In this document: piece by piece, positions 33,164-38,625 of the stretch
Layout of the letters: each line of letters begins with the position of its first letter
Position numbering within the stretch: the stretch's first letter is position 1
NCBI GenBank assembly: GCA_037190665.1
Contig: JBBCJT010000236.1
Span: 1-38,625 of the forward strand
Length of the DNA: 38,625 nt
Direction of reading: 5' to 3'
DNA from: JBBCJT01 sp037190665
Lineage (GTDB): Bacteria > Pseudomonadota > Alphaproteobacteria > Acetobacterales > Acetobacteraceae
Program-made: the position numbers and the translations under genes
The notes under the pieces: model-generated
The model's database searches: none
Told to the model about the DNA's origin: nothing
The model's input: only the letters and a program-made list of their open reading frames with translations

Positions 33164-34003
33164 TTACCCGCCCGGCCGCAGCGTCATCCAGCCGCTGATC
33201 CGCCGTCCCGGCGCGAGCATGCGCATCGCGCCGTGCCGCGCGAGGTCCGGCCGGTTCGGCGCGTCGGGTACGTGGCTCACCGGTTCGACGCACACGACCG
33301 GGTCATGCGCCGGCACGTAGACGTGCAGGTTGCGGAAGGCGCCCCCGGCTGTGAGCGTCATCCCGTCCAGCACCGCCACGCCGTCCCAGCCCGACCAGTG
33401 CCCGTCATGCCCCCGCTGGTCGGCGAGCGGACCATCCATGCCGCGCGCAGGATCGGCCGAGACCGGCAGGTTGCGCGCGTTGCGGGGGAAGCTGTGCGTT
33501 GCGGCGAAGCGCAGCGTGGAACGCGGCGTGCGCGGAAACCATGGATGCAGCCCGATCCCCACCGGCACCGCGCGCCGGCCGCGGTTGATGACGCTGAGCG
33601 TCATCGTCGCCGTACCTTCGTCGAAGCGCAGGTCCAGCGTCGCGCTCACCCGCCACGGCGCACGCGCGCCGTCCACCGCCAGCGTCAGCGCGGAGAGCGT
33701 CCGGTGCCGCACGCGCCAGGGAAGGTCACGCAGGAAGCCGTGGATCGCGGTGTGGTCCTGCGGCCGGTTGATCGGCAGCCGCCACGTGCGCCCGCCGAAG
33801 CGCAGCCGCCCTGCATCCAGCCGGTTGGTCCACGGCGCCATCAGGAAGCTGCCGAGACCCGAATGGTTGCGGCGGCGGATCTCCGCCGCACTCGCCGGCC
33901 GCAGCAGGTCGCGTCCGTTGAAGGTGAGCGAGGCGATGCCCGCACCGAGCGCCGGCAGCACCTCCGCATGGAAGCCGCCGCCGGCGACGACGGCACGCTG
34001 CAT
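33164..34003 (-). CDS. Aldose 1-epimerase (mutarotase) family protein
   Basis: A galactose-mutarotase-like protein of 279 residues, which interconverts alpha and beta anomers of a sugar or sugar acid. FLMAPWTNRLDAGRLRFGG (about residues 53-71) and the substrate-binding histidines in HTAIHGFLRDLPW and IGLHPWFP fit the family. It begins on the first base overlap (TGATG) with the uronate dehydrogenase gene, which suggests that it prepares the cyclic uronate form used by that enzyme (inference). Its stop is 4 nt from repeat copy C. Confidence 0.88.
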   Translation of the reverse strand: MQRAVVAGGGFHAEVLPALGAGIASLTFNGRDLLRPASAAEIRRRNHSGLGSFLMAPWTNRLDAGRLRFGGRTWRLPINRPQDHTAIHGFLRDLPWRVRHRTLSALTLAVDGARAPWRVSATLDLRFDEGTATMTLSVINRGRRAVPVGIGLHPWFPRTPRSTLRFAATHSFPRNARNLPVSADPARGMDGPLADQRGHDGHWSGWDGVAVLDGMTLTAGGAFRNLHVYVPAHDPVVCVEPVSHVPDAPNRPDLARHGAMRMLAPGRRISGWMTLRPGG

Positions 34004-34827
34004 CAGCGGAACAGCGACGGCGGCGAGGGTTCCTCGCGCGAATACTCCATCGAGGTGAAGTTGCCGCCCTGGTAGCGTTCCTCCACGGGATCGTCGCTGA
34101 CCTTGCCGGCGAGCTGCCCGGCGAAGACGTCCGCGGAATCCTGCGGCGCCCAGCCGATTTTCTCGCGCGCGTCCTTGCCCCAGAAGGTGCGGCTGTTGTT
34201 GGACGCGCCCCACACCACCGCGCAGCCGGTGCTGGGCGCGAGTACGCAGCGTTCCACCAGCCGGCAGAGATCGGCATAGGACAGCCAGGTGGACAGCATC
34301 CGCGCGTTGATCGGCTCGGGGAAGGAGGAGCCGATGCGCAGGAATACGCTCTCGACCCCGTGCTTGTCCCAGTAGAGCCGGCCCATCAGCTCGCCGTATG
34401 CCTTCGACAGGCCGTAGTAGCCGTCGGGGCGGAACTGGCAGTCGTGGTCCAGCTTCTCGCTGCGTTCGTGGAAGCCGATCGAATGGTTGGAGGAGGCGAA
34501 GATCACGCGCGCCTTCTCCCGACGGGCGGCTTCGTAGATGTGGTACAGGCCGCGCAGGTTGGGGCCGACCACTTCCTCGAACGAGCGCTCCACCGAGCAG
34601 CCGCCGAAATGCAGGATCGCCTCGCAGCCTTCGGCCTGCCGCAGGATGGCGGGGCCGTTCTCGAGGTCGGCCTGCACGAACACCGCGCCTTTCGGCAGTG
34701 GATCGGGGAAGGGCGCGATGTCGGTCAGCCGCAGGGTCCAGCCGGCTTCGGAGAGGTAGCGTGTGAGCTGCCGGCCGAGCGCGCCTGACGCGCCGGTGAG
34801 CAGGACGGGCTTGGCGGGCGCGGTCAT
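34003..34827 (-). CDS. Uronate dehydrogenase-like NAD-dependent epimerase/dehydratase
   Basis: An extended SDR of 274 residues that follows the uronate dehydrogenase pattern. It has the nucleotide site TGASGALG (11-18), HFGGCSVERSFEE (73-85), FASSNHSIGF (110-119), the catalytic Y138 and K142 in YYGLSK, and RIGSSFPEPINARMLSTWLS. Uronate dehydrogenases oxidise D-galacturonate or D-glucuronate to the aldaro-lactone with NAD+. These motifs match the Agrobacterium enzyme as I remember it. The adjacent mutarotase and acid-sugar dehydratase agree with an oxidative uronate pathway. Confidence 0.88.
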   Translation of the reverse strand: MTAPAKPVLLTGASGALGRQLTRYLSEAGWTLRLTDIAPFPDPLPKGAVFVQADLENGPAILRQAEGCEAILHFGGCSVERSFEEVVGPNLRGLYHIYEAARREKARVIFASSNHSIGFHERSEKLDHDCQFRPDGYYGLSKAYGELMGRLYWDKHGVESVFLRIGSSFPEPINARMLSTWLSYADLCRLVERCVLAPSTGCAVVWGASNNSRTFWGKDAREKIGWAPQDSADVFAGQLAGKVSDDPVEERYQGGNFTSMEYSREEPSPPSLFR

Positions 34828-34849
34828 GTCGATTCCTTGCGGTGGCGCG

Positions 34850-36580
34850 TCAGTGGATCTCGGGTTCCGGCGTCGGCGCGGTGCCTTCGAGGAAGTCGTA
34901 GTCGCAGCCTTCGTCCGCCTGCCGCACGTGCTTCAGGTGCAGCGCCGTCCAGCCGCGCGCGTAGCGTTCCGGCGGCGGCGTCCAGGCGGCGCGGCGGCGG
35001 CCGATCTCGTCCTCCTCGACCTTCAGGTCGATGCGCCGCCCCGGCACGTCGAGCGAGATGATGTCGCCGTCCTTCACGAAGGCGAGCGGGCCGCCGACGT
35101 GGCTTTCGGGTGCGACATGCAGCACGCAGGTGCCGTAGGAGGTGCCGGACATCCGCGCATCCGACACGCGCACCATGTCGCGCACGCCGGCGGCGAGCAG
35201 CTTCTTCGGCAGCGGCAGCATGCCCCATTCCGGCATGCCCGGCCCGCCCTTCGGCCCGCCGCTCTTCAGCACCAGCACGGAGTCCGCGGTGACGTCGAGG
35301 TCCGGATCGTCGAGCTTGCGCGACATCTCGTTGTAGTCCTCGAACACCACCGCCGGGCCTTCGTGGCGCAGCAGCTTCGGGTCGGCGGCGGAGTGCTTGA
35401 TGACCGCGCCGTTGGGGGCGAGCGTGCCGCGCAGCACCGCGACGCCGCCCTCGCTCTGCAGCGGATCGTTCAGCGGGCGGATGACCTGTTCGTCGTAGAC
35501 GTCCGCGCCGGCCACGTTCTCGCCGATGCTCTGCCCCGTCACCGTCATCGCCGCGCCGTCGAGGAACGGCAGCAGCCGGTTGAGGAAGGCGCGCGAGCCG
35601 CCGGCGTAGAAGAAATCCTCCATCAGGAACGTGTCGCCGTTGGGCCGCACGTTGGCGATCAGCGGCACCCGGCGGCTGATCGCGTCGAACCGGTCGAGAT
35701 CGAGCGAGAGCCCGCCGCGACGCGCCATCGCGATCAGATGCGGGATCGCGTTGGTCGAGCCGCCGAAGGCCATGGTCGCGGCAACGGCGTTGTCCACGCT
35801 GCCCTGGCTGAGCATGCGCGCAGGCGTGAGGTCCTCCCACACCATCTCCACGATGCGCCGGCCGCAGGCGGTGGCCATGCGGCCGTGGTTCGCATCGGCG
35901 GCGGGGATCGAGGATGCGCCCGGCAGCGTGAGCCCGAGTGCTTCCACCGACAGCATCATCGTGGCCGCCGTGCCCGCCGTCATGCAGGTGCCGTAGCTGC
36001 GGGCGATGCCGGCTTCCATGTCCTTCCACTGCGACGGGCTGATCACGCCCGCGCGCAGGTCGGCATGGTACTTCCACACATCCGATCCGCTGCCGAGCTT
36101 GCGCCCGTGCCAGTTGCCGCTGAGCATCGGCCCCGCGGGAACGAAGATGCAGGGCAGGCCGGCCGACAGCGCGCCCATCACCAGCCCGGGCGGCGTCTTG
36201 TCGCAGCCGCCCAGCAGCACCAGCCCGTCGCAGGGCTGGCTGCGCGCCAGCTCCTCCGTCTCCATCGCCAGCAGGTTGCGGTAGAGCATGCTGGTCGGCT
36301 TCATGTACTGCTCGGTGACCGGATGGGCCGGCAGTTCCACGGGGAAGCCGCCCGCCTGCCACACGCCGCGCTTCACCTCCTCCGCGCGGGTGCGGAAATG
36401 CGCGTGGCACGGCGACAGGTCGGACCACGTGTTGATGATGCCGATCACCGGCTTGCCGCGGAAATCCTCCTCCGCGTAGCCCATCTGCAGCATGCGGCTG
36501 CGATGGCCGAAGGCGCGCAGGTCTTCCACCCCGTACCAGCGGTGGCTCCGCAAGTCCTCCGGCCGCTTCCGTCTTGCCAT
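34850..36580 (-). CDS. IlvD/Edd family sugar-acid dehydratase (L-arabonate dehydratase type)
   Basis: An iron-sulfur dehydratase of 576 residues that removes water from an aldonic or aldaric acid to give the 2-keto-3-deoxy acid. Three cluster cysteines are visible: C58 (LSPCHAHF), C126 (GGCDKT, with the carbamylated-lysine position K128) and C199 (YGTCMTAG). They lie one residue before the positions known for Rhizobium L-arabonate dehydratase (59, 127, 200). The C-terminal ISDARMSGT-like motif (VSDARMSGTSYGT) is intact. Close partners suggest hexuronate- or pentose-derived acids as substrate. It lies 22 nt upstream of the uronate dehydrogenase gene. Confidence 0.9.
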   Translation of the reverse strand: MARRKRPEDLRSHRWYGVEDLRAFGHRSRMLQMGYAEEDFRGKPVIGIINTWSDLSPCHAHFRTRAEEVKRGVWQAGGFPVELPAHPVTEQYMKPTSMLYRNLLAMETEELARSQPCDGLVLLGGCDKTPPGLVMGALSAGLPCIFVPAGPMLSGNWHGRKLGSGSDVWKYHADLRAGVISPSQWKDMEAGIARSYGTCMTAGTAATMMLSVEALGLTLPGASSIPAADANHGRMATACGRRIVEMVWEDLTPARMLSQGSVDNAVAATMAFGGSTNAIPHLIAMARRGGLSLDLDRFDAISRRVPLIANVRPNGDTFLMEDFFYAGGSRAFLNRLLPFLDGAAMTVTGQSIGENVAGADVYDEQVIRPLNDPLQSEGGVAVLRGTLAPNGAVIKHSAADPKLLRHEGPAVVFEDYNEMSRKLDDPDLDVTADSVLVLKSGGPKGGPGMPEWGMLPLPKKLLAAGVRDMVRVSDARMSGTSYGTCVLHVAPESHVGGPLAFVKDGDIISLDVPGRRIDLKVEEDEIGRRRAAWTPPPERYARGWTALHLKHVRQADEGCDYDFLEGTAPTPEPEIH

Positions 36581-36596
36581 GTCTGTCCGCTTCCCC

Positions 36597-36612
36597 GCGT
36601 TGTCGCCAACGC
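36597..36612. promoter_or_regulatory. Inverted repeat in the dehydratase-receptor divergent region
   Basis: GCGTTG-TCGC-CAACGC is a perfect 6-bp inverted repeat with a 4-nt centre. It lies 17 nt before the dehydratase start and 71 nt before the receptor start. Its place between two divergent catabolic transcripts makes it a candidate operator for a local sugar-acid regulator; no such regulator gene is in the window. Confidence 0.4.
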
Positions 36613-36683
36613 TGCCACGTGATACGCCGCTCGATCAATGCGTCACGACGGCCGGAACGGCCGCGTAACCGGGAGGAGCTGGC

Positions 36684-37652
36684 ATGAGGCGGCGTCATCT
36701 GCTCATCGCGGCGAGTGCCGCGCCATTCGCCCCCGCGGCGCTGGCGCAGGACAGGCCGTGGCCCAACCAGCCCATCCGCATGATCGTGCCGTTCGCGGCG
36801 GGCGTGACCGATACGATCGGCCGCCTCGTCGGCGCGGAGATGTCGAAGCAGCTCGGCCAGCCGATCGTGGTGGACAACCGCCCGGGCGCCGGCGGCAATG
36901 TCGGTTCCGACGTGTGCGCGCGTGCGCCGGCGGACGGCTACACGATCTGCATGGGCACGATCAGCAGCCATGCGATCAATCCCGCGATTATGGCGCGCAT
37001 GCCCTACGACAACCTGAAGGACTTCGCGCCGGTCACGCAGCTCACCGCCCAGCCCAACGCGCTCGTCGTCGGCAACGCGTTCCCGGCGAAGACGATGGCG
37101 GAGTTCGTCGCACTGGTGAAGTCGAAGCCGGACGGGGAGTTCAGCTACGCCACCTCCGGCGTCGGCACGTCCGTGCACATGGCCGGCGAGATGATGGCGC
37201 AGATGCTCGGCAAGGAGCTGGTCCACGTTCCCTATCGTGGCAGCGGCGGCGTGATGACGGCGGTGCTGACCGGCGAGGTGCCGATGGCGCTCGACAACCT
37301 CTCCTCCGTCATTCCCTTCGCGCGCGACGGCAAGGCGCGGCTGCTCGGCGTGGGCAGCAAGGAGCGTTCGCCCGCGGCACCCGACGTGCCTGCCATCGCC
37401 GAGGTGCTGCCGGGCTTCGAGAGCATGTCCTGGCACGCGCTGTTCGCGCCCGCCGCCACGCCCCCGGCGATCGTCGCCCGGCTGCACGCGGAGGCGATCG
37501 CCGCGCTGAAGACGCCCACGGTCGCCGCCAAGCTGAACGAGTTCGGCGTCACGGTCGTCGGCAGTTCGCCCGACGAGTTCCGCGCCTTCATCGCCGCCGA
37601 GACGCAGCGCTGGGCCGAGGTCGCGCGGCGCGGCAATATCCGCATCGAATAG
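36684..37652 (+). CDS. TctC/Bug family solute-binding protein
   Basis: A periplasmic receptor of the tripartite tricarboxylate transporter (TTT) type, 322 residues. The N-terminus is a signal peptide with two adjacent arginines (MRRRHLLIAASAAPFAPAALA). Family landmarks are PIRMIVPFAAGVTDTIGR, VVDNRPGAGGNVGSD and the VPYRGSGGVMTAVLTGEV region. Bug receptors bind carboxylates through the conserved pocket; the ligand is likely a sugar acid or dicarboxylate. The TctA/TctB membrane genes are not in the window. The ribosome binding site GGGAGGAG is strong. Confidence 0.93.
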   Translation: MRRRHLLIAASAAPFAPAALAQDRPWPNQPIRMIVPFAAGVTDTIGRLVGAEMSKQLGQPIVVDNRPGAGGNVGSDVCARAPADGYTICMGTISSHAINPAIMARMPYDNLKDFAPVTQLTAQPNALVVGNAFPAKTMAEFVALVKSKPDGEFSYATSGVGTSVHMAGEMMAQMLGKELVHVPYRGSGGVMTAVLTGEVPMALDNLSSVIPFARDGKARLLGVGSKERSPAAPDVPAIAEVLPGFESMSWHALFAPAATPPAIVARLHAEAIAALKTPTVAAKLNEFGVTVVGSSPDEFRAFIAAETQRWAEVARRGNIRIE

Positions 37653-37672
37653 CCCGAACCGACGGACAGCGC

Positions 37673-38383
37673 ATGAACGAGCAGACCCGCCAGAAACTCG
37701 CCACCATCTCCACCGCCACGCTCACCACCGCGCTGTTCAAGCGCGGCTTCCGCAACGTGTTCCTGCAGGGGCCGCGGCCGCTGAACCCGGACGCGCCGCG
37801 CATGGTCGGCCCGGCCTACACGCTGCGCACCATCCCGGCGCGCGAGGACCTGGACATGCTGGAGGTGTTCAAGGACCCGTCGCATCCGCAGCGCAAGGGC
37901 GTGGAGGAATGCCCCGCCGGTGCGGTGTTCGTGATCGACAGCCGCGGCGATGCGAACGCGGCGAGCGCGGGCGGTATCCTGGTCACGCGGCTGATGCGCC
38001 GCGGCGTGGCCGGCGTGGTGACCGATGGCGGCTTCCGCGACAGCCCGGAGATCGCGCTGCTGCCGTATCCCGCCTATCACGTGCGCCCGTCCGCGCCGAC
38101 CAACCTGATCCGCCATCACTGCGTCGACCTGAACCTGCCGATCGCCTGCGGTGGGGTCGGCATCTTCCCCGGCGACATCATGGTGGGCGACGGCGAGGGG
38201 GTGGTCTGCATCCCGGCGCATCTGGCCGACGAGGTGGCGGCGGAAGGGTTCGACCAGACCGCGTACGAGGATTTCGTGCAGGAGCGGGTGGATGGCGGCG
38301 CCTCGCTGCGCGGGCTCTATCCGATGACGGACGAGGCGAACCGCCCGCTGCTGGAGGCGTGGCGCAAGAAGAACAGCCGCTGA
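37673..38383 (+). CDS. RraA family protein, probable pyruvate-type aldolase or sugar-acid enzyme
   Basis: A 236-residue RraA-like protein, longer than E. coli RraA (161 residues). It has the GGILVTRLMRRGVAGVVTDGGFRD motif at residues 100-123, including R122 and D123. These are the Arg and Asp that bind substrate and metal in HMG/CHA-type aldolases of this fold. A second conserved segment is GGVGIFPGDIMVGDGEGVV. Given the residues and the sugar-acid neighbours, I expect an enzyme of 2-keto acid metabolism rather than an RNase E inhibitor. It begins 20 nt after the receptor gene. Confidence 0.85.
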   Translation: MNEQTRQKLATISTATLTTALFKRGFRNVFLQGPRPLNPDAPRMVGPAYTLRTIPAREDLDMLEVFKDPSHPQRKGVEECPAGAVFVIDSRGDANAASAGGILVTRLMRRGVAGVVTDGGFRDSPEIALLPYPAYHVRPSAPTNLIRHHCVDLNLPIACGGVGIFPGDIMVGDGEGVVCIPAHLADEVAAEGFDQTAYEDFVQERVDGGASLRGLYPMTDEANRPLLEAWRKKNSR

Positions 38384-38458
38384 AGCCGGCGCAACAGATG
38401 TCGTGACGCTGGCGGCACGGATCGCCTAGGCTGCCCCGCAGTCCGCGGGAGCACCCCC

Positions 38459-38625
38459 ATGCACGCCCGTGCCGCCGTCGCCGAACGCGCGCCCGGCCGG
38501 CCGAGCCGCACCGGCCCGGCCGACGACGCCATGGAGCGCGAGGCGGACCGCGTTGCGGGGATGCTGACCGCCGGCCCCGCGCCGAAGCCCGCCGGCTGCG
38601 CCTGCGACGACGGCGGCGGGCCGTG
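38459..38625 (+). CDS. Start of a probable DUF4157 (eCIS-associated) protein, cut by the right edge
   Basis: A frame of 55 codons runs off the window. The start has a good ribosome binding site (GGGAG, 7 nt upstream) and a weak possible promoter (GTGACG, then TAGGCT about 18 nt later). The residues MEREADRVAGMLTAG resemble the helix that opens DUF4157 domains, where an E.EAD.VA pattern is typical. A cysteine pair (CAC) and an Asp/Gly-rich stretch follow. DUF4157 proteins are often encoded near extracellular contractile injection systems and carry toxin or peptidase domains. The metal or catalytic part lies outside the window, so the call is tentative. Confidence 0.55.
   Translation, partial: MHARAAVAERAPGRPSRTGPADDAMEREADRVAGMLTAGPAPKPAGCACDDGGGP

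Noticed and set aside
34763..36622. A 619-codon plus-strand frame opposite the IlvD/Edd dehydratase gene
   Set aside because: It is a low-complexity His/Arg/Ala product without family likeness, while the minus strand encodes a full enzyme with all cluster cysteines.
37673..38383. Annotation as regulator of RNase E activity (RraA)
   Set aside because: The protein is about 75 residues longer than RraA and keeps the Arg/Asp pair of the aldolases in this fold, and it sits with sugar-acid genes. The regulator name would be misleading.

Overview
The window is high-GC, gene-dense DNA from an alphaproteobacterium, most likely a member of the Acetobacteraceae (Roseomonas-like). This is inferred from the alpha-type lptF/lptG/lptD-surA-rsmA block, the pepA-holC pair, a polyhydroxyalkanoate phasin and a TctC/Bug receptor; no 16S rRNA is present. 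I see 38 protein genes (the last cut by the right edge), no tRNA, rRNA, CRISPR array or transposase gene.

Layout. (1) 1-7328: a class III aminotransferase, a DMT exporter, a small tautomerase, an SDR, yicC-gmk, an AEC transporter, and rsmA. (2) 6522-13011, minus strand: the outer-membrane biogenesis operon lptF-lptG-lptD-surA-rsmA, joined by 4-8 nt overlaps except at lptD-surA and lacking the pdxA often found between surA and rsmA. (3) 13061-17211, minus strand: a metallophosphoesterase, an FAD-linked D-2-hydroxyacid dehydrogenase, Sua5/TsaC and CysQ. (4) 17391-21050, plus strand: two tandem M17 aminopeptidases, holC, and a small unknown gene whose ribosome binding site lies in a hairpin. (5) 27980-21335, minus strand: a tightly packed seven-gene run of GT39-like glycosyltransferase, fluoroacetate-dehalogenase-like hydrolase, MATE exporter, HpcH/HpaI aldolase, two amino-acid-type ABC permeases and a binding protein, without an ATPase gene. 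(6) 28084-30707, plus strand: a polyprenyl-phosphate sugar transferase, a GH5 hydrolase and a phasin. (7) 30978-32836, minus strand: a YpfJ-type zinc peptidase and a secreted alpha/beta hydrolase. (8) 33164-38383: a sugar-acid cluster of aldose epimerase, uronate dehydrogenase and an arabonate-type IlvD/Edd dehydratase, divergent from a Bug-type receptor and an RraA-like protein. (9) 38459-end: the start of a probable DUF4157 protein, a family linked to extracellular contractile injection systems.

The most unusual non-coding feature is a dispersed element of about 265 bp made of a chain of perfect hairpins around a long central palindrome. There are two complete copies (30709-30974, 32899-33160) and a third cut by the left edge (1-138). 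In all three, the right end lies 4-5 nt beyond the stop codon of a minus-strand gene, and at least one hairpin changes sequence between copies while keeping perfect pairing. A second, unrelated repeat (103-bp unit, about 2.5 copies, 21078-21333) abuts the stop codon of the ABC binding protein. A third, shorter REP-like hairpin occurs at 2836 and 5476.

Other points of interest are an RsmA with Asp in place of the motif IV tyrosine, the complete fluoroacetate-dehalogenase residue set in the 25601-26482 hydrolase, and the secreted metallophosphoesterase beside the LPS transport genes.
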